NCBI GenBank assembly: GCA_965261695.1
Contig: OZ253474.1
Coordinates: forward strand, 2,542,001-2,606,000
Length of the DNA stretch: 64,000 nucleotides
Source: Bin5 sp965261695
GTDB taxonomy: Bacteria; Chloroflexota; Anaerolineae; Caldilineales; Caldilineaceae
Direction: 5' to 3'
The notes under the pieces are model-generated. The model was not told where the DNA came from, searched no databases, and saw only the letters and a program-made list of their open reading frames with translations. Below, one piece after another: positions 1-8,060 of the stretch (position 1 is the first letter of the stretch; each line of letters starts with the position of its first letter). The translations under genes and the position numbers were made by a program.

Positions 1-44
1 TCATGGGTTGGTCCCCATTGAAAGGTATCGGGAACAGCAGATCC

Positions 45-1643
45 ATGCAACATGAAACGATCGCCGTGCTGGACTACGGCAGCCAATACAGCCAGTTGAT
101 CTGCCGCCGGGTGCGGGAGGCCGATGTCTACGCGGAGATGATCTCGTGGGAGCGGGCGGCGGAGCGGCTGCCGCAGGTCAACCTGAAGGGCATCATCCTT
201 TCGGGCGGGCCGGCCAGTGTCTATGAAGCGGGCGCGCCGACGCTGCCGGCGGCGGTGCTGGAAAGCGGCGTGCCGGTGCTGGGCATCTGCTACGGGCTGC
301 AACTGCTGGCGCATGCGTTGGGCGGCTATGTCGCGCCGAGCACGATACGCGAATACGGCGCGGCGCAGATCGAGGTGACGCAGGAGAACAGCCTCTTTGA
401 CGGACAGCCGCGCGCACAAGAGGTGTGGATGAGCCACGGCGACCGGGTGGAGCGGCTGCCGACGGGCTTCGGGACGGTGGCGCGCAGCGGGAGTTCGCCG
501 GCGGCAGCGATCGCGGACGAAGCACGTTCGCTCTACGGGCTCCAGTTTCACCCGGAAGTTGTGCATACGCCCAATGGCTTTCAGTTGCTGCACAACTTCG
601 TGCGCGCAATCTGCGGCTGCACGGGGGACTGGACGTCGGGCAACTTCATCCAGGAGTGCGTCGAACAGATCCGGGCGCGGGTCGGGCCGGATGACCGGGT
701 GATCTGCGGGCTGAGCGGGGGCGTGGACAGTGCGGTGGCGGCCACGCTTGTGCAGGGCGCCGTCGGCGAACGGCTGACCTGCATTTTCGTGGATCACGGC
801 CTGCTGCGCGCGGGCGAAGCGGAACAGGTGGTGAAGACGTTCGAGCGGCATCAGGGGATGCGGCTGGTGGCGGTGGATGCGAAGGAGGCGTTTCTGAGCG
901 ACCTGGCGGGCGTGACCGATCCGGAGGTGAAGCGCAAGCGGATCGGGGCGCGCTTCGTGCGCGTCTTTGAGGAGGAGACGGAGCGATTATTCGAGGAGAG
1001 AGGGGTGAGGAATGAGGAGAGAGAGAAACCCTCTCGCTCGTCGCGTAAAGCGTTTCTGGCGCAGGGGACACTTTACCCGGATGTGATCGAATCGGCCAGC
1101 AGCGATGACTCGGCCAACGCGCGCACGATCAAGACGCATCACAATGTGGGCGGGCTGCCGGAGGATATGACCTTTGAGTTGATCGAGCCGCTGCGGATGC
1201 TGTTCAAGGACGAGGTGCGGCGCATCGGGGAGGAGTTGGGGCTGCCGGAGGAGATCGTGTGGCGGCACCCGTTCCCGGGGCCGGGGCTGGGCATCCGCAT
1301 TCTGGGCGAGGTGACGTGGGAGCGGCTGGAGATGCTGCGCGACGCGGACCGTATCTTCCTGGAGGAGCTGCGGGCGGCTGGCCTCTACCGGCAGACGAGC
1401 CAGGTCTTTGCGGTGCTGCTGCCTGTGCAGAGCGTGGGCGTGATGGGGGATGGGCGCACGTATGCCAACGTGGTGGCGCTGCGGGCGGTCACGAGCGATG
1501 ATTTCATGACGGCTGACTGGGCGCAGCTGCCGTATGCGCTGCTGGCGCGGGTGAGCAGCCGTATCGTGAATGAGGTCGACGGGGTCAACCGCGTGGTGTA
1601 TGATATTTCGAGCAAGCCGCCGGCCACGATCGAGTGGGAGTAG
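45..1643 (+). CDS. guaA: GMP synthase (glutamine-hydrolysing)
   Basis: Converts XMP to GMP using ATP and glutamine in the cytoplasm, the last step of guanine nucleotide synthesis. The N-terminal class I amidotransferase domain has the nucleophile Cys in GICYG (about residue 82) and the His/Glu pair in FHPE (about 169-171). The ATP-pyrophosphatase loop SGGVDS follows at about 224, and the C-terminus YDISSKPPATIEWE is the family dimerisation end. I chose the ATG at 45 because family members begin MxxExIAVLDYGSQY; an upstream in-frame ATG at 3 would add 14 unusual residues. Length is 532 aa, slightly long because of an in-frame Glu/Arg/Ser-rich insert of about 18 residues (about residues 317-335) just before the conserved FLAQGTLYPDVIES. 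A heptamer array starts about 40 bp after the stop. Confidence 0.97.
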   Translation: MQHETIAVLDYGSQYSQLICRRVREADVYAEMISWERAAERLPQVNLKGIILSGGPASVYEAGAPTLPAAVLESGVPVLGICYGLQLLAHALGGYVAPSTIREYGAAQIEVTQENSLFDGQPRAQEVWMSHGDRVERLPTGFGTVARSGSSPAAAIADEARSLYGLQFHPEVVHTPNGFQLLHNFVRAICGCTGDWTSGNFIQECVEQIRARVGPDDRVICGLSGGVDSAVAATLVQGAVGERLTCIFVDHGLLRAGEAEQVVKTFERHQGMRLVAVDAKEAFLSDLAGVTDPEVKRKRIGARFVRVFEEETERLFEERGVRNEEREKPSRSSRKAFLAQGTLYPDVIESASSDDSANARTIKTHHNVGGLPEDMTFELIEPLRMLFKDEVRRIGEELGLPEEIVWRHPFPGPGLGIRILGEVTWERLEMLRDADRIFLEELRAAGLYRQTSQVFAVLLPVQSVGVMGDGRTYANVVALRAVTSDDFMTADWAQLPYALLARVSSRIVNEVDGVNRVVYDISSKPPATIEWE

Positions 1644-1683
1644 CGGCGTTGGCAGATGGGGGGAAGGCGCTGTCCACGCGGCA

Positions 1684-2260
1684 ATTGCGCTGGCGACTGG
1701 CGACTGACGACTGGCAACTGGCAACTGGCAACTGGCAACTGGCGACTGACGACTGGCAACTGGCAACTGGCAACTGGCAACTGGCAACTGGCAACTGGCA
1801 TCTGGCAACTGGCATCTGGCATCTGGCAACTGGCATCTGGCAACTGGCAACTGGCGACTGGCGACTGGCGACTGGCGACTGGCGACTGGCGACTGGCAAC
1901 TGGCAACTGGCGACTGGCAACTGGCAACTGGCATCTGGCAACTGGCATCTGGCATCTGGCATCTGGCATCTGGCATCTGGCAACTGGCATCTGGCAACTG
2001 GCATCTGGCAACTGGCATCTGGCATCTGGCATCTGGCATCTGGCAACTGGCATCTGGCATCTGGCAACTGGCATCTGGCAACTGGCAACTGGCATCTGGC
2101 AACTGGCATCTGGCAACTGGCATCTGGCATCTGGCATCTGGCAACTGGCAACTGGCAACTGGCAACTGGCAACTGGCAACTGGCAACTGGCAACTGGCAA
2201 CTGGCAACTGGCAACTGGCAACTGGCAACTGGCAACTGGCAACTGGCAACTGGCAACTGA
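1684..2260. repeat. Heptanucleotide tandem array (about 80 units)
   Basis: A 7-bp tandem array built from three main unit variants: CTGGCAA, CTGGCAT and CTGGCGA, with a few TGACGA units at the left end. The variants are interspersed on the left; roughly the last 120 bp is almost pure CTGGCAA. Because 7 is not a multiple of 3 and the units contain no stop, several frames on both strands stay open and encode repeating heptapeptides such as LATGNWQ or LPVASCQ. These are artefacts of the repeat. It fills the gap between guaA and a broken TPR gene. It resembles the short tandemly repeated heptamers known from filamentous cyanobacteria. Confidence 0.95.
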
Positions 2261-2262
2261 AC

Positions 2263-2591
2263 ATGATACACACTCTCAAAAAATGGGGATTGATCGCAGC
2301 GGCCGCCGCTTTCAGCTGGGGGAATGGCGCCTACGCTTACTTCAATCGGGGCGTTATCAAGTTCCATCTTGGCAGATGCCAGGGGCGATCGGCGACTCTG
2401 ACCAGGCCCTCCAACTGCAGCCTGACAACGCTGACACCTACGCAAGACGGGGCAATAGCAAATGTGAACTTGGTCAATTCCAGGAGGACTTCGCCGACTT
2501 GAAGGCCGCTTTGAAATTGGCACAGGAGGCCGGTGACAGAGAGCTCGCGGCCGGCATTGAGCAGTTGATTCAGAGACTGGAGCAGGAGTGA
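2263..2591 (+). pseudogene. Frameshifted TPR-protein remnant
   Basis: Two overlapping frames together give a tetratricopeptide-repeat protein. From the ATG at 2263 one frame reads a hydrophobic start and then AYAYFNRGVIKFHLGR, the first helix of a TPR. After about 2380 the sense continues in another frame with AIGDSDQALQLQPDNADTYARRG and a second repeat, ending at 2591. A single indel near 2380 would join the two. The N-terminus is too short for a complete family member, so this is probably a truncated and frameshifted remnant rather than a functional gene. It directly abuts the heptamer array, which may have caused the damage. Confidence 0.7.
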
Positions 2592-2598
2592 AGATCGC

Positions 2599-4239
2599 TT
2601 GAGAAGTGTAAGCAGATTGGCCGGATTTCTGCGTTTTGCCCTTCCTATCATCGCTTTCCTGTCGCTCTTCCCGCTGTATACGCGCTATAAGGCGGCGGCC
2701 GCGCCGATCCCGCCGGGGGTGTATGTGGCCGGCCTGGAACTGAGCCGCTATAAGGACCCGGCGGTGATCGAAGGCGTGATCGTCGCCAGCCTGGGCCAGC
2801 CGATCGCGGTCTACTATGACGAGACGCGCCTGGTGCTGCGCCCGCAGGAGATAAACTTTCAGGTCGACACGGCGGCGATGCTGGCCGAGGCGCAACAGTA
2901 CCTGAACGGGCCGGATTTTGTCGATATCGCGCTGCGCAAATTGGCCGGGATCCCCCAGCGCCGCAGGGATGTACCGACGCGCTACAGTTTTGACGCACAG
3001 AAGCTGGCCGACTGGCTGTGGCAGGTGGGCGAAGAGCTGAATCATCCGCCGCAGCCGGGGCGGGCGCTGCCGCCGCAGTGGAGCTGGCAGGAGGGACAAG
3101 GAGCAAGTGAAGAGGGGAGGGAAGCGCTCACGCCTTTCGCGACGCTGCCGGCCACGTTTGTGGGCGCGGCGCAGCGCAGTTGGCAGTGGACGCCGGGCAC
3201 GGTGGGGCGGACGCTGCTGATCGAGGAGAGCGCGCAGCCGATCCTCGACGCGCTCAGCAGTGTGGAGGCGCGCACGGCGCATCTGGCGCTGGAGGAGTCG
3301 CCGCCGCTGCCGCTGTCGATGGCTGTGCTGGGCCGTGAACTAGAGGCGCACTCGTTCGATTTCCCCGGTTTCGCCGCCATCTATGTGCAGGACCTGACGA
3401 CGGGTGAGGAGGCGGTTGTGGATGTGGATGTGGCGTTCTCCGGCATGTCAACGATGAAGATCGCGATCGTCAGCGAAGCCTTCCGCCAGTTGAACGATTT
3501 TGAGAACGAGGCCGTAGGCCAGTGGATCGACTTTGCGCTGGGAGAGAGCAACAATGCCGCGGCCAACCGGCTGCTGCAATGGGTCGGTGACGGCGACATT
3601 TTTGCCGGCGGGCGGCGGGTGACGGAGATGATGCGGGCTTTGGGCTTTACGAACTCATACATCCAGACCGGCTACGATGACAAGTCGATCATCAGCCATA
3701 TCCCGACGGCGGCGAACAGCCGCACGGACTGGAACACGAACCCGGATACGCATCTGCAATCGACACCGGCGGAGTTGGGGCGGCTGCTGGCGGAGATCTA
3801 CCGCTGCCAGGCGGGGGAGGGGCTGTTGCTGGAGACGTACGGCGGCGAGATCACACCGCAAGAGTGCGGGGCGATTCTCTTTTATATCAGCCATGACGAG
3901 TTCGCCGAGATGGTGTGGGGCGGGCTGCCGCGGCCGGAGGAGAGTTGGATCATCCACAAGCACGGTTTTGTCAACGAGGCGCACAGCGATCTGGCCCTGG
4001 TGTGGGGGCCGAGCGGGCCGTATGTGATCGCGGTCTATCTGTGGAGCCCCGGCTGGATGAACTGGGCGATAAGCAACCGCACGATGAAGGAGGTCAGCCG
4101 CATTGTGTGGAACTTTTTTGCCTACAAATCGGCGCAGGAAGGGATTGAAGCGCCGCCGCCGCTGACGTTATCGCCGCCGCCCAACTATGTTCCCGTGAAC
4201 TCGTATAACAGCCGCGCCGCGCTCAGCGGCCAGCAGTAG
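2599..4239 (+). CDS. Membrane-anchored class A beta-lactamase-like serine hydrolase
   Basis: Predicted envelope enzyme of the penicillin-recognising class A beta-lactamase fold (Beta-lactamase2 type). Residues 8-26 form one hydrophobic anchor. Residues about 35-110 look like a VanW/YoaR-type peptidoglycan-binding module (ending in a YDETRLVLRPQEINF stretch). The C-terminal half has SxxK as STMK (Ser about 284), an SNN triad matching the SDN motif (about 316), and KHG in place of KTG. A peptidoglycan or D,D-peptidase-like substrate is as likely as antibiotic hydrolysis. The start is TTG at 2599, a few bases after the TPR remnant; no better start is visible. A purine-rich in-frame stretch (about residues 165-176) resembles inserts in guaA and ogt. 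Confidence 0.85.
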   Translation: MRSVSRLAGFLRFALPIIAFLSLFPLYTRYKAAAAPIPPGVYVAGLELSRYKDPAVIEGVIVASLGQPIAVYYDETRLVLRPQEINFQVDTAAMLAEAQQYLNGPDFVDIALRKLAGIPQRRRDVPTRYSFDAQKLADWLWQVGEELNHPPQPGRALPPQWSWQEGQGASEEGREALTPFATLPATFVGAAQRSWQWTPGTVGRTLLIEESAQPILDALSSVEARTAHLALEESPPLPLSMAVLGRELEAHSFDFPGFAAIYVQDLTTGEEAVVDVDVAFSGMSTMKIAIVSEAFRQLNDFENEAVGQWIDFALGESNNAAANRLLQWVGDGDIFAGGRRVTEMMRALGFTNSYIQTGYDDKSIISHIPTAANSRTDWNTNPDTHLQSTPAELGRLLAEIYRCQAGEGLLLETYGGEITPQECGAILFYISHDEFAEMVWGGLPRPEESWIIHKHGFVNEAHSDLALVWGPSGPYVIAVYLWSPGWMNWAISNRTMKEVSRIVWNFFAYKSAQEGIEAPPPLTLSPPPNYVPVNSYNSRAALSGQQ

Positions 4240-4241
4240 AA

Positions 4242-4280
4242 CAGTGGCCAGTGACCAGTGGTCAGTGGTCGGTGGCCAGC
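4242..4280. repeat. Short heptamer array (AGTGGCC type)
   Basis: Five or more 7-bp units of the AGTGGCC/AGTGACC/AGTGGTC/GGTGGCC family lie immediately after the stop codon of the serine hydrolase gene. They belong to the same dispersed 7-bp-period family seen in at least ten other gaps of this window. Confidence 0.8.
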
Positions 4281-4323
4281 CACTGCACTGCTCCCTGAGT
4301 GCGCAACTGTGAGGACTGTACTT

Positions 4324-4968
4324 ATGCCCAATCGATCGGGGGAGACGCTGGCGGGAGTGATTGATGATGTCACGCGGCAGATGGAGGCGATCAGCCAGTT
4401 GCGGGATGGCACGCTCAGCCGCAGCCGCCGTCTGATCCGGGACTGCGCGCACAGCATCCGCGCCATGCACCGGCATGAGTTGGGCAGGGCGGAGGAGATG
4501 CTGGCCGCGATCCGGCGCGATGCACGCGAAATGGTCGAACCACTGGCCGATTTCCCGGAACTGTACCACGCGGGCTATACGCAGGACGCGCTGAAGGAGT
4601 TGGTCGAGGCGCATCTGCTCTACGCCTTTATCACCGATGGCCGATTGGCGACGCCGGAGGAGCTGGCGGTGACCGGGGCGACCTGCCTGAAGGGGCTGAC
4701 CGAGGCGGCGACGGAGATGCGCCGCTTTGCACTGGACCTGATGCGCCAGGACCGGGTGGAGGAGGCCGCGCCGTTTTTGACGATGATGGACGAAATCTAC
4801 TCGCTACTGCTGACGGTCGATTTTCCGGATGCGGTCACCGGGGGGCTGCGGCGGCAGACCGATGTGCTGCGGGGCGTGTTGGAGCGCACGCGCGGCGATC
4901 TGACGACGGCGATGCGGCAGGAGAAGATGCAGGCGGCGCTGCGGCGGGTAGAGCAGCGGCTGGGGTGA
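4324..4968 (+). CDS. Translin-family protein
   Basis: An all-helical single-stranded DNA/RNA-binding protein of the translin/TRAX superfamily, 214 aa, close to the family length. Recognisable blocks are ALKELVEAHLLYAFI (translin/TRAX has EYVEAxxFxHFI), the Leu/Thr-rich helix ending EMRRFALDLMRQDR, and the C-terminal MDEIYSxxLxVDFPDAVTGGLRR followed by RTRGDLTTAMRQ. The Glu-x-x-Glu of ELVE plus acidic residues after the second block match the positions that make TRAX an RNase, so ribonuclease activity is possible but inferred. The ATG at 4324 is preceded by CTGTGAGG, the same ribosome-binding context as the PLP-enzyme gene at 8968. Translin homologues are best known in eukaryotes and archaea; bacterial ones are uncommon. 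Confidence 0.85.
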   Translation: MPNRSGETLAGVIDDVTRQMEAISQLRDGTLSRSRRLIRDCAHSIRAMHRHELGRAEEMLAAIRRDAREMVEPLADFPELYHAGYTQDALKELVEAHLLYAFITDGRLATPEELAVTGATCLKGLTEAATEMRRFALDLMRQDRVEEAAPFLTMMDEIYSLLLTVDFPDAVTGGLRRQTDVLRGVLERTRGDLTTAMRQEKMQAALRRVEQRLG

Positions 4969-5056
4969 GGGGAGCTTTTAATTTTTAGTTTTCAGTAACA
5001 CAATCGTTGCCAGTGTGGTGCAGTTAGCAAAAACCAGAAACCGAAAACGCAAAACC

Positions 5057-5311
5057 ATGAAAAAAGACCGTTCTTACGTCCGTGCGAGCGATATTGGGGC
5101 GTGGAGCTTTTGTGAGCGTGCATGGTGGCTGGCGCGCGTGCAGAACGCGCCGCACGAACGCCCGCAAAAGCTGGATTGGGGCGAGCAGTCGCATGATGCG
5201 CATGGGCGGCTGACGGCGCGGGCGCAACGGCTGCGGAAGAGCGGGGTCGCGCTGGTGACGGGTGGACTGATTCTGCTGGGATTGCTGCTTCTGTTTCAAT
5301 TGTGGCTGTGA
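5057..5311 (+). CDS. Small membrane protein with Cas4-like N-terminal motif
   Basis: An 84-aa protein starting MKKDRSYVRASDIGAWSFCE. The opening V-x-A-S-D-I-x-x-x-x-F/Y-C-x-R/x-A-W-W resembles the N-terminal Cys-containing motif of Cas4/RecB-type exonucleases, but the rest of such a nuclease is absent. Instead it has a basic stretch and one C-terminal transmembrane helix (about residues 65-83, rich in Leu/Gly). The ATG at 5057 is chosen because an earlier in-frame start gives only a Lys/Arg-rich leader. Function unknown; possibly a membrane-tethered relic or adaptor derived from a Cas4-like protein. Confidence 0.6.
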   Translation: MKKDRSYVRASDIGAWSFCERAWWLARVQNAPHERPQKLDWGEQSHDAHGRLTARAQRLRKSGVALVTGGLILLGLLLLFQLWL

Positions 5312-5404
5312 CGAAAAAATTGAATTCTGAGGAGGGGTTGCATACCTTTATGTACACCGTCCTTACGAAAAACCTGGCGCCGGGAGACTCCGGGCAACTC
5401 GTCA

Positions 5405-5608
5405 CTAGGCGGTTGCTGACGCCTTCGCTTCCTCGCAATGGCGGACTGCGCTTTCGAACTTGTCGCGACATCCGGGATTGCAAAAGCCCACAACATGACC
5501 GTCATATTCCGTGAGCGAGTCGGCCTGCACAGGCTCGCCGGACCAGGGACAGGTCCCATTGATGCAGTCGGCCATATCGAGAAAACGCATCGCACCTTCT
5601 TTTTCCAT
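5405..5608 (-). CDS. Small YHS/metal-binding-like Cys protein
   Basis: A 67-aa protein with the pattern NGTCPWSGEPVQ...TEYDGHVVGFCNPGCRDKF: a Cys-Pro-x-x-G turn, then FCNPGC. This is the layout of YHS/TRASH-like small metal-binding domains. It probably binds a metal ion or acts as a small redox/metallochaperone module; partner unknown. Two starts are possible: 5608 (MEKEGAMRF) and 5590 (MRFLDMADC), the latter with an AGAAGG ribosome-binding site 4-5 nt upstream. It is convergent with the preceding small membrane-protein gene, with about 90 bp of non-coding DNA between them. Confidence 0.65.
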   Translation of the reverse strand: MEKEGAMRFLDMADCINGTCPWSGEPVQADSLTEYDGHVVGFCNPGCRDKFESAVRHCEEAKASATA

Positions 5609-5730
5609 AACCTCTTTGTTCGACTGTTCCCCCCCTTTTTGATTTCATAAGAACCTGCGCACCGTTGTCAAGCCCCTTCTGTACTAAAGGACATAACCCC
5701 ATTTTGCGAGACAATAGGGCCGGCAACACA

Positions 5731-5763
5731 ACTGGACACTGGCCACTGATCACTGATCACTGT
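5731..5763. repeat. Short heptamer array (ACTGATC type)
   Basis: Consecutive 7-bp units ACTGGAC, ACTGGCC, ACTGATC, ACTGATC and ACTGTTG lie between the small Cys protein gene and the 3' end of hppA. They are a reverse-complement form of the AGTGGCC-type units. Confidence 0.75.
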
Positions 5764-5791
5764 TGTTCCGCCGCCGGCCTTTCATTTTAAC

Positions 5792-7846
5792 TCAAAAGAA
5801 ATTAAGCAGGCCGACGCCGAACTCGCCGGCAAAGACGAGGCTGACAATACTCATCAGCTTGATCAGGATATTGAGGGCCGGGCCGCTGGTGTCTTTGAAG
5901 GGGTCGCCGACGGTATCGCCGACGACGGCGGCTTTGTGCGCGTCCGAGCCTTTACCGCCCATGACGCCGGTCTCGATCCATTTCTTGGCGTTGTCCCACG
6001 CGCCGCCGGAGTTGGCCATCATCACGGCGAGCATGAAGCCGGAGACGATGGCGCCGATCAACATGCCGGCGAGGGCCTGCGTGCCGAAGAGAAAGCCCAT
6101 GAGCAGCGGCACGACCACGGCGAGAGCGCCGGGAAGGATCATCTCGCGCAGCGCGCTCCGGGTGCTGATGTCGACGCAGGCCTTGTAGTCGGGCTTGGTG
6201 GTGCGCTCCATGATGCCGGGGATCTCGGCGAACTGGCGGCGCACCTCGAGCACGATCTCATAGGCGGCCTTGCCGACCGCGGTCATCGTCAGAGCGGCGA
6301 AGAGATAGGGCAGCATGGCGCCGACCAACATGCCGGGAATCATGGTCGAACTCAACAGGTCGAGCGTTTCGATGCCGGCGGCCTGGACATAGGCGGCCAT
6401 GAGCGCCAGCGCGGTCAGCACGGCGGAGCCGATGGCAAAACCTTTGCCGGTGGCCGCGGTGGTGTTGCCGAGACTGTCGAGCGCGTCGGTGCGGTCGCGC
6501 ACCTCATCGGGCAGATCGCTCATTTCGGCGATGCCGCCGGCATTGTCGGCGACGGGGCCATAAGCATCGGTCGCCAGGGTGATGCCGAGCGTGCTGAGCA
6601 TACCGACACCGGCGAGGGCGACAGCAAAGAGGGCGTTGTCGCCGCCGAGCCAGAACGCCAACATGATTGCGGCGGCGACGATCAGAACCGGCGGAAGCGT
6701 GCTGTTCATGCCGACGGCCAGCCCTTCGATGATGAGGGTGGCCGAACCGGTCTCGGCTTTCTGGGCGATGCCCTGGGTGGGCTTTGCCGTGTAACTGGTG
6801 AAGTACTCGGTGAACCAGCCGATGCCGTTGCCCGCGATGAGGCCGACGATCACGACGGCGAAGAAATTCCAACCGACACCGGTATAGGCGATCACGCCGG
6901 CGGTAAAGATCAGGACGAGCGCGGACGCGCCGTAGATGGCGCGACGCAGCACGCCGAGCAGATCTTCCTGGGTCGCGCCCTCGTTGGCGCGCACGAGGAA
7001 TGTGCCGATCAGGGCGGCGATCACGCCCACGCCGGCGACGAGGAAGGGCAGGATGATGCCGGCGCCGTCGGCGACGACTGCGCCGAGCGTGGCGGCGGCG
7101 ATGATCGACCCGCTATAGCTCTCGAACAGGTCGGCGCCCATGCCGGCCACGTCACCGACGTTGTCACCCACGTTGTCGGCGATGACCGCGGGATTGCGCG
7201 GGTCGTCTTCGGGGATGCCCTGCTCGACTTTGCCGACGAGGTCAGCGCCGACGTCGGCGGCTTTGGTGTAGATGCCGCCGCCGACACGGGCGAAGAGGGC
7301 GATCGAACTGGCGCCAAAACCGAAGCCGGTGATGTAGCGCATGTCGCCATTGAAGAGGAAGTAGAGGATCGTCATGCCGAGCAGGCTGAAACTGACGACG
7401 GCCATGCCCATGATCGAACCGCTGCTGAAGGCGACGCGCAGGCCGTCATTCAGGCTCTTGCTGGCGGCGGCGGCGGTACGCACGTTGGCGCGCACGGCGA
7501 TGAACATGCCGAGGTAACCGGCCGCGCCCGAGGCGATCGCGCCGAGGACAAAGCTGAGCGCGGTCTGCCACGCTAGGAAGACGGCGATGATGATGGCGAC
7601 GACGACGACAAATCCGCCCAGGAAGGTGTACTCCCGTTTGAGAAATGCAGACGCGCCCTCCTGGATGGCGGCGGCGATCTCCTGCATCACCTGGTTGCCG
7701 TTGTCCATCGCGAGGACGCGGCGCGTCTGCACGACCAGATAGATGAGGCTGAGGAGAGCGATAACGAGGGCAAAAGTGATGGCCGGTGTGCCGAGCGTGT
7801 CGATCCCTGCGCTCATGAAGCGAAGCGGTAGCGCATACAACAACAT
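5792..7846 (-). CDS. hppA: K+-dependent membrane-bound ion-pumping pyrophosphatase
   Basis: An integral membrane pyrophosphatase (684 aa, about 16 transmembrane helices) that hydrolyses PPi and pumps H+ or Na+ out of the cytoplasm. The substrate site is plain: DVGADLVGKVEQGIPEDDPR, DNVGDNVGDVAGMGAD and GDTVGDPFKDTSGPALN. In the GNTTAATGKG segment the positions that separate the two classes are Ala and Gly, which is the K+-dependent pattern; the K+-independent class has Lys and Thr there. Na+ versus H+ cannot be settled by eye. Start: the ATG at 7846 has a GGAGG 8 nt upstream; an in-frame ATG at 7903 lacks one. It is divergent from the SDR gene across about 215 bp, which contains another heptamer-type stretch near 7864-7890. 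Confidence 0.96.
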   Translation of the reverse strand: MLLYALPLRFMSAGIDTLGTPAITFALVIALLSLIYLVVQTRRVLAMDNGNQVMQEIAAAIQEGASAFLKREYTFLGGFVVVVAIIIAVFLAWQTALSFVLGAIASGAAGYLGMFIAVRANVRTAAAASKSLNDGLRVAFSSGSIMGMAVVSFSLLGMTILYFLFNGDMRYITGFGFGASSIALFARVGGGIYTKAADVGADLVGKVEQGIPEDDPRNPAVIADNVGDNVGDVAGMGADLFESYSGSIIAAATLGAVVADGAGIILPFLVAGVGVIAALIGTFLVRANEGATQEDLLGVLRRAIYGASALVLIFTAGVIAYTGVGWNFFAVVIVGLIAGNGIGWFTEYFTSYTAKPTQGIAQKAETGSATLIIEGLAVGMNSTLPPVLIVAAAIMLAFWLGGDNALFAVALAGVGMLSTLGITLATDAYGPVADNAGGIAEMSDLPDEVRDRTDALDSLGNTTAATGKGFAIGSAVLTALALMAAYVQAAGIETLDLLSSTMIPGMLVGAMLPYLFAALTMTAVGKAAYEIVLEVRRQFAEIPGIMERTTKPDYKACVDISTRSALREMILPGALAVVVPLLMGFLFGTQALAGMLIGAIVSGFMLAVMMANSGGAWDNAKKWIETGVMGGKGSDAHKAAVVGDTVGDPFKDTSGPALNILIKLMSIVSLVFAGEFGVGLLNFF

Positions 7847-8060
7847 CGAAATTTCCTCCCAGTAGTGGCCAGAGGCCGGTGGCTGGTACATACTGTGAAC
7901 CAAGTCAGTTTACCGCCTTTCCGCTAGTGGAAAAAATCGGAGAAGTGCGTTATTTTGGTCAGGGTCGCATTGTCATTATCATCACATAGCAAAATGTTCA
8001 CACAGCTAAACGCCACCAGGCGCAAACATGGCGGTGGAGAGTTGCAGTCAGGGGAGATCT

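Noticed and set aside
1684..2260. CRISPR-like array
   Set aside because: Units are 7 bp with no spacers; no other spaced direct repeats of 20-40 bp were found in the window.
987..2279. Long minus-strand frames rich in LPVASCQ repeats across the heptamer array
   Set aside because: They come from translating a 7-bp repeat that lacks stops; several frames are open and none has a domain or ribosome-binding site.
5936..7576. 546-codon plus-strand frame opposite hppA
   Set aside because: Antisense shadow of a GC-rich membrane-protein gene; composition is His/Gly/Asp-rich without a domain.
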